Part shown: positions 53,087 through 63,800 of the stretch, in pieces
How positions within the stretch are numbered: the stretch's first letter is position 1
Layout: the number at the start of each line of letters is the position of its first letter
From: Venturia oleaginea
Lineage: Eukaryota; Ascomycota; Dothideomycetes; Venturiales; Venturiaceae
Assembly (NCBI GenBank): GCA_013176395.1
Contig: JABMLP010000001.1
Span: 2,475,791-2,539,790 of the forward strand
Reading direction: 5' to 3'
DNA: 64,000 nt
Translations under genes and position numbers: made by a program
Notes under the pieces: generated by a model
Told to the model about the DNA's origin: nothing
The model's database searches: none
What the model saw: the letters and a program-made list of their open reading frames with translations, nothing else

Positions 53087-56000
53087 ACGATTTTCGATCA
53101 TACCAGAACTCGCGCCCACAATCAATGCCAGTACCAGGTGGCCAGAACATGGCTGCATTTTACACTGGACAAGCCTCTCTGAACGGCCTAGGCCCCGACG
53201 GCTCACAATCCGGCAACAAGAACAAGAAGAAGTGTCCTTGCGGCAACAACCACAAGTTCCACCGACCGGGTAACTGCTCCTATTGCACAGGCATCCCGCA
53301 AAAAGATGATTTCGTATTCAAACCTGAGATTGTTGAGAAGGTGGCTAAGGCATTGAAGGACCCCAAGATTCAAAGTATGGTGGACAAGGATAAAGCCGAG
53401 TACAAGGAGTGGAAGGAAGCTAAAGATACCAAATCTTCAGGAACTAACAGTCCCTCTAACTCAAATGAGAAGTCTCACAATCAGACAGGGCCAGGCGGAG
53501 TCCCAATCGCACGCGTGTGTCATACCTCATTCAATCAAGGGGCGATTGGCACAGCGTTTCAGTCATCACTCAACTTTGAAAACCTTTCAGAATCTGATTC
53601 AGAAGATTCTGAGCTCAATTCCGAGGAGTTTGAACCAGTATATTCTCCAGAACAGGCTAGCGTAGTCAACGTTAACCAGTTTCCATTAAGATCAAGTTCA
53701 GCATTCAACTCAGACAGTCTCTCGGATCCCTACTACTTCACCAACGCCTGGGTCCTGGATGGAGCCTCAGATATTCATATCTGTAATTCTCCTCTTCGCA
53801 ACAATTACACAAAGACTTACGAGGCTTATCCAGATGACTACGTGCAATGTGGCCTTACTAAATACAAGGTGGAGTCATATGGAACTGTCCTTCTCAAAGT
53901 GAACACGCCTAAGGGTAATGAAGCCTACATCACAGTCTCCGAAGTTGCTCTCTGTCCCTATTACCGTGCTAACCTGCTCTCAAATCACAAACTTGAGCAG
54001 AAGGGATTGCATTTAATCACCCTCAATGGTGGTTATATCTGCGAAGAACTCACCACACCTCTGTTTATCCCTACCAAGCACTTCAGTTACTGGTGTTTAG
54101 AATTCACTCCACCTTCTCACCACGCATATGCAATGGATCCTCGTACAGGCACAGCATTCGCCACCCAGTCAGTTGTTCAAAAACTCACGAAGAAGGAAGT
54201 TCAGCAGAAACAGCTACTTACAACAAAGCCATCAGATCTTTGGCACCTCAGACTTTGTCACCCAGGCCCAGCAACAATGAAGCATTTGGCGGCGGCAGTA
54301 CGAGATGATATCACCGTTACTTACGCTCCTTCGACAAAAGACTGTGAGGTGTGCGGAGTCTCAAAACATTACCAAGTAATCAGCAAGTCAAGCTTCAAGG
54401 AGCACCTGGCAACAGGACCTTTTCAGCGACTGAACTATGACGTTGTTCCTATGAAAACAGCATACAACGGCGACAAATGGCTCAGCCATTATGCGTGTGA
54501 GTGGTGTCATTTTCAGCTTATCTTCACACACAAAAAGAAGACCGACATCCCTCGCATTTCGATCTACGTGGTCAATCTAATCTTCAACATTTTTGGTATC
54601 ACTATCAAGTATTTTCATACAGATGGTGAGACTGCTTTTGGTGAGATTGACACCGCCATCAATACATGGTTTGACTTCGTCAGACTCAAGGGTATCATTA
54701 TGGAACAATCAGCACCTCACACCTCAGAACAGAATGGCCCTGCTGAAGTGCATGGTAAGTGGCTTATAGTAAAGATGAGATGCTTAGCAAATCAGTCAGG
54801 ACTTTCGTTTGATCTCTGGCCAGAGTTTGCAAAAACTGTGGCTATCATTGAGAACAAACTGCCAATGGAATCTCTAGAGTGGAAGTCTCCGTATGAGATT
54901 GTCTATCACGAGAAGCCTGTCATCTTCTACTTCAAGGTATATAACTGCAAGTGCTACGTCCTCATTAAGCACGGAATTCCTCGCCTTGACAAAACTGCAG
55001 CGAGGGCATTCATTGGTTATCTTATTGGATATGAAGGTACCAATATCTTCAGGGCCTATGTCCCATCACAGCGTAAGGTGATCCGTTCTCGGGATGTTAT
55101 CTTTGACGAGAGTGACTACATTTTTGATCCTACAGAACTGGATGCCGCAGCAATCATTCCAGAAGCAATTCAGCCATCTATCATCATAGCACCTCCACCA
55201 CGGATGCCAACAGAACCTGGGATTGAACCTCCGGATCTACTTAAGGATGATATTCTGTTTACAATTCCGAAAGCAACAGCACCAGTTCAGCAGGAAGATA
55301 ACACCAGCAAGGATAAGGACCTTCCCGATCGGGACGATAAGGAGGAAGAACCAGTTCAACGCACTCGCACATTCGGAAAATTCACTACCCAGGACGCCGC
55401 TATTAAGCCAAGGCACGACGTGAGCAAAGTAGAAATTCTCGAGCGCCGAACCAGATCTGGCCGGAATGCATATTACACCGGCAGTGCAATTGCAACTTCA
55501 TTCTTCATAAGGAAAGTTACCCTCCCATCTTCAGAATGGTCCAGTACATTTCATACCTTCATCCAAACTGCGCGCCGACATAGGGATAACATTCCACCAG
55601 TTCCTCAGACATACGATCAAGCAAAGAAGCACCCATTATGGACAGAATGGCTGCAAGCTATGTGCGAAGAGATCGATCGCTGCAAGAAGAAAGGGGTGTT
55701 CAAAGTCATATCCCACACGCCAGGAATCTCACCGAAACCTATTCCACTCAAGTGGGTCTTTGACTACAAATTCGACAGCGAAGGCTATCTCACCAGACTT
55801 AAGGCACGATTATGTGTACGAGGCGACAAGCAGCCGTTGATCGTTCTTGACACGTATGCAGCAACCTTGGCAGCAGAAGTTATGAGATTCTTAATGGCTC
55901 TCTGTGCATACTTCGGACTTGAGGCGATGCAGTATGATGCTATCACAGCATTCTTTAACGCTAAACTAGATGAAGTCATCTACACAACACCACCTCCAGG

Positions 56001-57165
56001 TTTCGGAGAGAAAGGCCAACTTTGGCATATTTTGATGGCCCTATACGGACTCCGCCGGTCACCTCATCTCTGGCACAACGACATATCAGGCTTCTTGCAA
56101 TCCATTGGATTATTCCCGGTAGTAGGAGTCAATTGTCTCTACCACAACGAATACCTCCTAGTCTTCTTCTTTGTTGACGACATCATTGTGCTATTTCGGA
56201 AAGAGCACCAGCGACACTTTGAGGATTTTGAGGCTAAACTCACCGCCAAATACGACATCCGAATGATGGGAGAACCTCACCTCTTCCTTGGCATTGAAGT
56301 TACCAGGAATCGAGAAAAGAGAACCCTCACATTGAACCAGGGCGCCTACATTAACAAGGTATGCAAGCGATTTGAATCCTCTCTACTGACGCACACTGTC
56401 CACACACCATTACCTTCAGCGCCACTGGTTAAATACACTGGAGAAGCAACAAATGGACAGATTCAGGAAATACGCCAGAAGGTGGGTAACCTCGGATATG
56501 CAGCAATCATTACCAGAGCAGATATTGCATTTGCATTCTCTGAATTATCGCGTTTCCAATGCAATCCAGGTCCGGAACATCTTCATGCCGCAAATCACTC
56601 CATCAGTTATCTCAGAGATCACCGGGATTACGACATTACCTACGACGGTAGAAACGAAATGGGTCCTCTCCACCACATCTCGATAGATGCATCGTACGGT
56701 GATGATCCGGAAACCCGCAAAAGCCGTCAAGGCGATGAATTCAGTCTCTTTGGTGGACTCATTGCATGGAAATCGTCAATGCAAAAGACTGTGACAACAT
56801 CGTCAACAGAAGGAGAGTTACTAGCGGCCTCAAGGGTGGACAAGGAAGCAATATGGTGGAAGAATCTCTTTAGGGAAATCAATTTTCAACTACCTGAAGA
56901 CGTTATTATCAAATGCGACAACCAGCAGACTATCCGACTAGTTACCACCGAAGCGCCTGAACTAATTACTAAGTTACGGCACGTCGACATACACCACCAT
57001 TGGCTCAGGCAAGAAATTCAAGCCGGTCCCATCAAGATAGAATGGCTACCTACCAACGACATGCCAGCAGATGGGCTCACGAAGCTACTCTCAAGGCAGA
57101 AGTTCGAGCATTTTCTGCACTTGATTGGAATGACTAACAAAGGCAAGCCACTCACGTTTGGCTAG
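53041..57165 (+). CDS. Copia Pol polyprotein (protease, integrase, reverse transcriptase, RNase H)
   Basis: About 1374 codons without a stop. Order: Cys/His cluster of Gag type (KKCPCGNNHKFHRPGNCSYC); protease site WVLDGASDIHICN, where LDSGAS-type motifs usually have one more residue; pre-integrase LWHLRLCHPGPATMKHL; integrase core with Asp in NYDVVPMKT, Asp in FHTDGETAFG and Glu in EQNGPAEVHG; RVT_2 reverse transcriptase (PLKWVFDYKFDSEG, MQYDAITAFFNAKLD, LLVFFFVDDIIV); RNase H (HISIDASYGDD, SSTEGELLAAS, IKCDNQQTIRLV). It has no ATG at its 5' end and overlaps gag in another frame. Otherwise complete, which with the similar LTRs points to a fairly recent element. Confidence 0.9.
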   Translation: MQDPNYRLKTVPDLLNDFRSYQNSRPQSMPVPGGQNMAAFYTGQASLNGLGPDGSQSGNKNKKKCPCGNNHKFHRPGNCSYCTGIPQKDDFVFKPEIVEKVAKALKDPKIQSMVDKDKAEYKEWKEAKDTKSSGTNSPSNSNEKSHNQTGPGGVPIARVCHTSFNQGAIGTAFQSSLNFENLSESDSEDSELNSEEFEPVYSPEQASVVNVNQFPLRSSSAFNSDSLSDPYYFTNAWVLDGASDIHICNSPLRNNYTKTYEAYPDDYVQCGLTKYKVESYGTVLLKVNTPKGNEAYITVSEVALCPYYRANLLSNHKLEQKGLHLITLNGGYICEELTTPLFIPTKHFSYWCLEFTPPSHHAYAMDPRTGTAFATQSVVQKLTKKEVQQKQLLTTKPSDLWHLRLCHPGPATMKHLAAAVRDDITVTYAPSTKDCEVCGVSKHYQVISKSSFKEHLATGPFQRLNYDVVPMKTAYNGDKWLSHYACEWCHFQLIFTHKKKTDIPRISIYVVNLIFNIFGITIKYFHTDGETAFGEIDTAINTWFDFVRLKGIIMEQSAPHTSEQNGPAEVHGKWLIVKMRCLANQSGLSFDLWPEFAKTVAIIENKLPMESLEWKSPYEIVYHEKPVIFYFKVYNCKCYVLIKHGIPRLDKTAARAFIGYLIGYEGTNIFRAYVPSQRKVIRSRDVIFDESDYIFDPTELDAAAIIPEAIQPSIIIAPPPRMPTEPGIEPPDLLKDDILFTIPKATAPVQQEDNTSKDKDLPDRDDKEEEPVQRTRTFGKFTTQDAAIKPRHDVSKVEILERRTRSGRNAYYTGSAIATSFFIRKVTLPSSEWSSTFHTFIQTARRHRDNIPPVPQTYDQAKKHPLWTEWLQAMCEEIDRCKKKGVFKVISHTPGISPKPIPLKWVFDYKFDSEGYLTRLKARLCVRGDKQPLIVLDTYAATLAAEVMRFLMALCAYFGLEAMQYDAITAFFNAKLDEVIYTTPPPGFGEKGQLWHILMALYGLRRSPHLWHNDISGFLQSIGLFPVVGVNCLYHNEYLLVFFFVDDIIVLFRKEHQRHFEDFEAKLTAKYDIRMMGEPHLFLGIEVTRNREKRTLTLNQGAYINKVCKRFESSLLTHTVHTPLPSAPLVKYTGEATNGQIQEIRQKVGNLGYAAIITRADIAFAFSELSRFQCNPGPEHLHAANHSISYLRDHRDYDITYDGRNEMGPLHHISIDASYGDDPETRKSRQGDEFSLFGGLIAWKSSMQKTVTTSSTEGELLAASRVDKEAIWWKNLFREINFQLPEDVIIKCDNQQTIRLVTTEAPELITKLRHVDIHHHWLRQEIQAGPIKIEWLPTNDMPADGLTKLLSRQKFEHFLHLIGMTNKGKPLTFG

Positions 57166-57347
57166 AGAATCAGTTTGTGTATTATTCTTATTGGGTTAGG
57201 CTCAAGAACCAACCACCAGACGGTCTCATTTTCAGACAGGGTCAAGGGTTTTCATATGTCAGGCAGTTACTCATTTTTGTTGTTCAAACCATCCACTCAG
57301 TCTATTCATCTTTCTCACTCTGTAATCGCTCAAAAGCTGAAGGGGCG

Positions 57348-57520
57348 TGGAACGTGGATTATGGATTGTGGTTTGATGTCTCTCTCTCTCTTTGTATCGC
57401 TGCAAACAGCCTCATTAAGGCCCATATAAGCAGCTTCAGTCTCTGTATCCTAGACATTATGCATTCATTCATTTCCACTCGTATTCACACACTTTTGACA
57501 TCATACATCGCTACTTTGTA
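57348..57520 (+). repeat. 3' LTR of the Copia element
   Basis: 173 bp, same ends as the 5' LTR, three transitions different. Its right end abuts the truncated helicase gene. Confidence 0.88.
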
Positions 57521-58854
57521 TTATCTTTCACCATGGCTTGCAAGGCAAAGAATACTCTGGCGTCAACCAAATCACCAACATCGCACTCTCCGACCTCTAA
57601 GTCCATGAAGTCCTGGACATTCGAATCATTCAATGCCTGACTAGCAAGCCTCGTGAATTGCTCCATGATTTCAGCCATCTCGGCACTGTGGGAAGCGGCT
57701 GAAGTCTTCGGCTTGCTAGTGGAATGTAATCTAGCGATGCTGTATGCAGAAGGAATGTCGAGGCGAGCGTTGCATCGATGTTGTTCTGCTTGAGAAGTTG
57801 CGCCAGAGATAGCAAAGTGATGGCGTCTCGTTTTGACAGCTCGGTGTCGTTGTCCTCGGCAAACTTTCGTATTATTTCAACGATGTCGTCGAAAGAACCT
57901 GGTTTGATTTGCTCTACTTCATCGGTGTTATCCTCTTTCGAGAACTCCATCGTCTCTTCGAGATGCCGCTTTTCCAGCACCATTGTCATGATCTAGGCCA
58001 TAGTCAGCACTACATCGAACCAGGTCGCGCACGGGCGAACAATAATGACTTTCAGATTGAGATCGATGTGAACGGACTCTTCGCAATTTTGATCTCGAAT
58101 TTAGTAGAAGACTACCGATATCGATCACAAGTAAGATAAAGTTACGAGATGACCGCCGTGAAGTATGGAGCAGGAATAATTGAGTCAACAGCAAACTGTG
58201 GTTGTTCTTGAAATTGATCGTCGTCCGCCGTGCCAGAATGTCACATACCTTGGTGTCAACGAACTGTAGGTCGTTCATGAGGGCGACGTTGTACCCATGT
58301 TGTACGCGCCAGTGTACCAAGAATCGTAGATGCGTCTTGGCATTGCGCGCTTGCTTTTCTTCGTCTTCTCCACTGTCCTTGTTGACAATGTGAGCACCAT
58401 CATGTAGCATGACAAAGTACATGCCAGTCTCTTGGAGATAACTAAGGAACTCTTTGGATAGAACACTTGGAAACTTCTTAAGCGTGACTTGATCATTCGA
58501 TTCCGGCAGATTTGCTTCAAGATGTCGAATTATGGCTGTCCGAGCAAGGAGGTACTTCTGTCGGTGATGGGTAGCATTTGGGGGTATGCATAACGTCTCG
58601 TGATCATCAATCCATCCGACGTGGAAATTACAGTCTCTGACAACGAGTTTCTTGAGGAAATTTTCGACATTGTAGGTAGCATGCAGTAATTGAAAGCCAT
58701 CGTCGAAGTCGAGGTTTGGGTCTGAAAAGGCGTGTAGTAATAACGAGTCGCCTTCTACTAGGAAGAGTTCGTTTCCGGCGTAATCTCTAACAAGATCAAC
58801 ACGTCTCGAGTGTACCTTTTCGTACCAAGCCTCAAGTTGGATTGATGAGGCCAT
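57521..58854 (-). pseudogene. DDX60-like helicase gene, 5' part only, cut at the Copia LTR
   Basis: Exon 1 (58854-58249, 202 codons) encodes LEAWYEKVHSRRVDLVRDYAGNELFLVEGDSLL, FDDGFQLLHATYNVENFL and RTAIIRHLEANLPE, the N-terminal region of fungal DDX60-like Ski2-family helicases. A 256-bp intron (57993-58248) joins FVDTK to IMTMVLEKRHLEE. Exon 2 continues to LLHTASLDYIPLASRRL, then a one-base shift near 57735 is needed to follow AEIMEQFTRLASQAL and GDLVDARVFFALQAMV up to the LTR. The helicase core is absent. It is both truncated and frameshifted. Confidence 0.65.
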
Positions 58855-59454
58855 TGTGCTGTGGTGAACTGTGAGCGAGGCCTGATGGCGGACTTTGAAG
58901 CGATAAGAAGTGTTTGGATTCAGACAAACGGCGACCGGTCAGGTATGGAAGCGTTAGTGCCAAATTCGTGTTTTGGCAATACTTTTTCCGGTTACACGCG
59001 TTAAAAGTAGCGACGCGGTAGGACTTTGGATCGTATGACGGGGAAGTATGTTTGAAAGAGGGCAGACCTAGTGCGCGCCAATAACAATAGACTGATTTTA
59101 CAAGACGATACGAAGTCGAATATCCAAAAATTCCTCTTGTACCTACAGAGAGTCAACGAGTGACCCTCAACTATCTTACTATGATTCCTGGTAGTTAATG
59201 GGTCAAAGGCCGCGGAGAAAAAGTCTCTGATTTTGCCGACCTTCATCATAATGGATAAAACCACAGCGCACGGTTGCTATAGTAAGTGCAGGAGGGACCT
59301 TTCGTTGATCAGATATAAGCCAGCTAAAATAGTGCTTGACGATATTGAGGATTGACTTGCGGCGTACGAGGTAACAGACACTGCTATCATCGATTGGTGG
59401 CTTTGCCAAGATGAGTTTTTGTAGTTAGTCGAGAATCATTACAAACTGGCGGAC
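58855..59454. other. Intergenic, nothing recognised
   Basis: 5' flank of the helicase fragment. Short frames only. Confidence 0.4.
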
Positions 59455-60857
59455 CACGGGTTGGCCGGAATTGACGGCGCACAGACCCCTGACCTTCATC
59501 CGATCTCTAAAACAACACGTAGATTCCATATAAACCACCACATTATGGCTCCCACAACGCCGAAAAAGAAGCTACCAAAGACTGATCGTCGAGAATATGA
59601 TACCGTGAAGCGAAATCGATTTTTTCAAGCCCTTGACTCCGCTAGTCCCTCCTCTAGCTTTAGATCTATTTGCCACCTTCCTGGAATCAACATCCCAACT
59701 CCCACCGGCCGTAGATGGCGGAAAAACCGAGAAGATTGGGGCAATAAAGCGCTTAGAACAACAAGAAAGAGGAGTTCTATCTTAGGAAGAAAAAGCTTTG
59801 TATCTGCCTCTGATTTAGAGAAGATAATTGACCAAGATGACCCAACACACGAGATGGGCTACCGAGATCAAGTCGAAGAACTCAATTTGGAAGCCGCACC
59901 ATGAACTTTACGTCGCCACGCCAATCAGATAGGAGCCAAACGATTCAAAAAGAAGTTTCAAAAGAGAATTAGCAAAAAGAATCAAGCCCTCCGCCGTCAG
60001 TACGGCCAAGAACACCTCACCGCCACGATTTCAGGCTTTTGGTCTCGCATTTGGTTCACAGACGAGGCTCACTTCCAGTCAAAGCAGCTGATGGAAGAGC
60101 CCGAGTACGAGCTACGTAAACCCGGGCAAGAAAGGTCTATAAATGAGTCAAAAGGCACAGGTTTAGACATCACAATCCACGTCGCCGGCGGAGTCAACTA
60201 CAACCACAAAGGTAGCCTCATATTCTACAAAGATCCTGTTGAGCCCTCAGAGAAGCAGCGGGCTCCTACCAAGCCTAAGCAACTCAAGTACGAGCTGGAT
60301 ACTGCCTTTGCAGAGCGCTGCAAGGTCTACGATGACTGGAAGGCAAAACAGGATGCTACACCAAAAGGAAACTGCATGTCGCATGTCTTTTACGCTGAAA
60401 AGATACTGCCACAACATATTAAGGCTATACAGGACTTGGAGGTAAAGCACAAGTGCAGATACTGGCTACAGGAGGATGGCGATCCATCGCACGGAATCAA
60501 CTCACTAAACTCACCTCCAGCCCTCCTTAAACGCGAAGCAGATCTCTTATTACTCACCCACCCTCCAGATTCACCAGATTTGAACTCTATAGAAGCTTGT
60601 TGGAACATCATGAAGGGTAGATTGGTTGGTAGAAAGTGGACAACGGTGGCCCAATTCAAGGCAGATATTCAGGCAGAATGGGACCGTATTACACTTAAAC
60701 AAATTCGTGACCGCATGAGGGAGATGCCCCAGCGCTGTAGATCAATTATTGAGCAGCCTCAAGTGCGAATTCAAAGCGCTTTGTGGTGATATCTGTACAT
60801 TACTCTAAAATCACATATTGAGGCGGTCTGTGCGCCGTCAATTCTGGCCAACCCGTG
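59455..60857 (+). mobile_element. DDE transposon, copy 2
   Basis: 1403 bp, the same length as the nested copy at 37731-39133, with a constant offset of 21724 throughout and no difference that I can see. Ends CACGGGTTGGCC and its complement. Left flank GAC, right flank CAC, so a 3-bp duplication is at best imperfect here. Confidence 0.9.
59545..60789 (+). pseudogene. IS630/Tc1-like DDE transposase with one TGA, copy 2
   Basis: Same 415-codon frame as at 37821-39065, with the same internal TGA (59902-59904) after LNLEAAP. Catalytic motifs WFTDEAHF, QEDGDPSHG and SPDLNSIEACW are intact. Confidence 0.88.
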
Positions 60858-61080
60858 CACTAACCCATCGATTACGTTATAATGTAATGGTTATGTGAGA
60901 CGTCCGGGTGGGATGTAAGAATGACTAGGATCATATCGTATTGTTGGAGGCGCAGCAGCATTCGGCACATCTTCGGCTTTGCGCGTCTCCGACGCGTCCT
61001 TAAATCCCCCAGCGTCCCTCGGACTTGCCACCATTACGACTCTTTGATATACTCTCTACTACTTTCTCGTATAGTTGGCA
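60858..61080. promoter_or_regulatory. 5' region of the FunK1 kinase gene
   Basis: 223 bp between the transposon and the start codon. It must hold the promoter or the promoter lies in the transposon. No site recognised. Confidence 0.35.
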
Positions 61081-63582
61081 ATGGCTGCGCTCAACGCGGA
61101 AATTATCGCAAAGTACCCTATTGGCGCGCGACTTGACGAGTTTCGCCTTCTCCTCGGGTCAAGGTGCGATGAGTTGGGCATTTCTGGTATCGACGACCAA
61201 AGATCACGTATTGCCCAGCTGGTGGGGGCATCTAGTAGGACACACTGAGAGCATACATCAGGAGGATAGCTACTAACTGAACTAGACACCAAGGATCTGG
61301 CACTCGAACTGGTCCTCGCCTTGCAGACGGCTCCGCTTGCTCGTGCCCTTCCCTCCCACAACGGCCCTGGAAGTCTTTTACAAGATCTCTTTAGCCTCGT
61401 AGTGCATATCCAATCCAAAGACTTTGACGGCAGATTGTTTATTCCTCTCTACGATCACATCGACAGTCATGCATCCGACCAAGATATTTGCGCTGCGCTC
61501 TTTGCCGTTCTTGCAAGACAGGCATCAACACCACCAACGATATTTAACAAACTTGTCCTCGACACACCTATCAAATCCACTTCCTCCTCCCAGCGAGCCA
61601 GCAACGACCAGACACACGACGACATCGATGAGCGCATACTCCAAGAGATAAATGGCTGCGTCTACACGGATACTGAAGGCTTCTACAACAAGTACTTCGA
61701 GGACAAGGAGTGGTCAGTTGAGGCGGAGCGGATCGCTCAGGAAGCGAACCCGCGAATTGTGGATGGCCGCTGGACAGAATATCCACAAGTTCCGTCCCAG
61801 AATGCTTTTCTTAATTGGTTCTGGAGCTTTCAGCAGAGATTCTTAAAAGGAGGCCGCAGCACGTATTACGCGTCTCCAGACCTACCGCTAATCGGCTCCG
61901 ACTGCAAGCGCAAGCCAGACCTCTTTCTCGCCCCCTCCCACACTTCCAAGCACGGAAAGACATATCACTGGAAGGATGTACGGGTCCTCGGAGAACTAAA
62001 GCAAAGCGAAATTCGGGGAAAATACACAGAGGAATTGCTCAGCTTCTGCGGTCACGCACGAGAGGTATTTGCGAGCCAACCCACGCGTCTGTTCCTACAC
62101 GGCTTCTTTGTTCGAGGGTCCAGCATGGAGTTGTGGATGTTCGACCGATCTGGGCTATACAGCTGCGAGAAATTCAGCATCCACCAGTATCCACATCGTT
62201 TTATCAAGATTGTGGCCGGGTATTCTCTGATGAGCGATCAAGAGCTGGGCGTGAACACCCATATCAAAGAGGACGAGATAGGCAAATACATTTTGTTCAA
62301 AGGAGACGGGAAGGAGAGGGAAGGACGCCTCTACTTGGAAGACAAACCTATCGCATCTCAAAAGGCGATAATCTGCAGAGGAACTACCTGTTACCGAGCC
62401 AAGAAGCCTGACTCAGAAGAGTGGAAATACGTGGTCAAGTTCGCATGGAGATCGGACAAGAGGCATTCGGAGGGACAACTTTTGAAGCTGGCCAAGGAAA
62501 GAAAGGTTTGGGGCGTGGCAGAGCTGTTTGGTCATCAAGATCTGGAGACAATACATGACTTCCGACAAGGACTCCAATTTGGGAAACCGAAAACATTTAG
62601 ATCGGCCAGGAAAGACTCGATCAACCTGAGCCATTCGACAGCGCAAGGCAGCTTGCTGGCGAAAGGGCTAGGGATAAGCCTGACCAGCGCTTCATCTTCT
62701 GGACAGAAACGGAAACGGAGGGAAATACCCCCAAAAAGTCGCAAGCGATCAAAATCGGGCAGCCGCAAATCATCAGATATTGGAAGCCTGGTTAAAAAGC
62801 AGGTTGACCATGCAGCTGGAGACATTAGCGAGCATGGCCCAGCAGAGCCAAACACGAACAGTCTCACGGCTCTTGATGAGGACGACGGGCCGTTCGAGAA
62901 TCGGATATTCTCCTGTCTAGTCATTTCCCCTCCTGGACGAGCGATTCGCGAGTTCGCTTCTGTCGATGAACTGCTTGAGGCATGTCGCGATGTTGTTAAA
63001 GGCCACAGATCCCTGTACTGCGACGGAGGGATACTCCACCGCGATGTTTCAGAAAACAACCTCATCATCACGGAAATAAAACATGAAGGAGACTCAAGAG
63101 GCACGCTGATCGACTTGGATCTGGCGAAAGACCTTAATGAAGGGCCTAGTGGAGCGAGGCATCGTACTGGAACTATGGAGTTTATGGCTATAGAGGTTCT
63201 CGAAGGTAAGCCGCACACATACCGACATGATCTGGAGTCGCTCTTCTACGTCTTTCTCTGGGTGGTCATTAGCCATCTCCAAGGGACTGGTCAAGGATTG
63301 CCAAAGCCAAGCCAGCTTCGAGCCTGGTACCGGGGAAGCTACAATGAGATTGCGGACATGAAGAGAGCACATATGGACAAGAAGAGATTTAAAGGCATCA
63401 CGGCGGAGTTTTCTCCAGTATATGAAGGCCTAATATCGTTGGCTGAAGAGCTACGGAATATCCTCTTTCCCATCAGGGAGGGGTCACTCTTCACAGGAAC
63501 ATATAGCGATCCGGACAAGCTGTACCAGCCCATGATTGACGCGTTTGATCGAGCGATTGCAAGACAGAAGGTTCAGATTTAA
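61081..63582 (+). CDS. FunK1-type fungal protein kinase
   Basis: Two exons, 61081-61234 and 61286-63582, 816 aa. The 51-bp intron has donor GTAGGA, branch CTACTAAC and acceptor AACTAG; splicing restores the frame at GASNTKDLALELV. The N-terminal 300 residues are the helical region found in FunK1 proteins (QNAFLNWFWSFQQRFL, RKPDLFLAPSH, VLGELKQSE, ELWMFDRSGLYS). A nuclear-type basic block follows (KRKRREIPPKSRKRSKSGSR). The kinase core shows HRDVSENNLIIT (catalyt loop), LIDLDLAK (DLD in place of DFG), GTMEFMAIEVL (APE equivalent) and YRHDLESLFYVFLWVV, all typical of FunK1. Intact and closest gene to the telomere. Function of the family is unknown in most fungi. Confidence 0.9.
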
Positions 63583-63800
63583 AGAATTCCAAGCATTCTA
63601 TTATACACTGTAGGAGAGAATTTGTTACACGTGATGTTTCTGTTTTTTTTCCTTCCTGATTGAGGGGCAACAGCACTGGGCGAAAGCAACCAGTAGCATT
63701 CTAGAAGCTTCTACGCAACGGAGAGCAACATCCCGGGACGACCCGGTAAAACCTTGCTTTCCTCCCGCAGACGAAGTCTTGCGCGTTCAGATCAGATGCA
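63583..63800. other. Subtelomeric junction
   Basis: About 220 bp between the kinase stop codon and the telomere repeats. No telomere-associated tandem repeat seen in it. Confidence 0.6.

Larger units (their letters stand above)
51682..57520 (+). mobile_element. Ty1/Copia retrotransposon with both LTRs
   Basis: 5.8 kb. Two 173-bp LTRs (51682-51854 and 57348-57520) differ at three positions, all transitions. Next to the 5' LTR is GTTATGAGCCCGG (51855-51867), complementary to the anticodon arm of initiator tRNA-Met, the half-tRNA primer site used by copia-type elements. A purine-rich run (aaaagctgaaggggcg) precedes the 3' LTR. Gag and pol frames lie between. A foreign solo LTR (52041-52334) sits in the leader. 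No target duplication: left flank ctgag, right flank ttatc. Confidence 0.9.
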
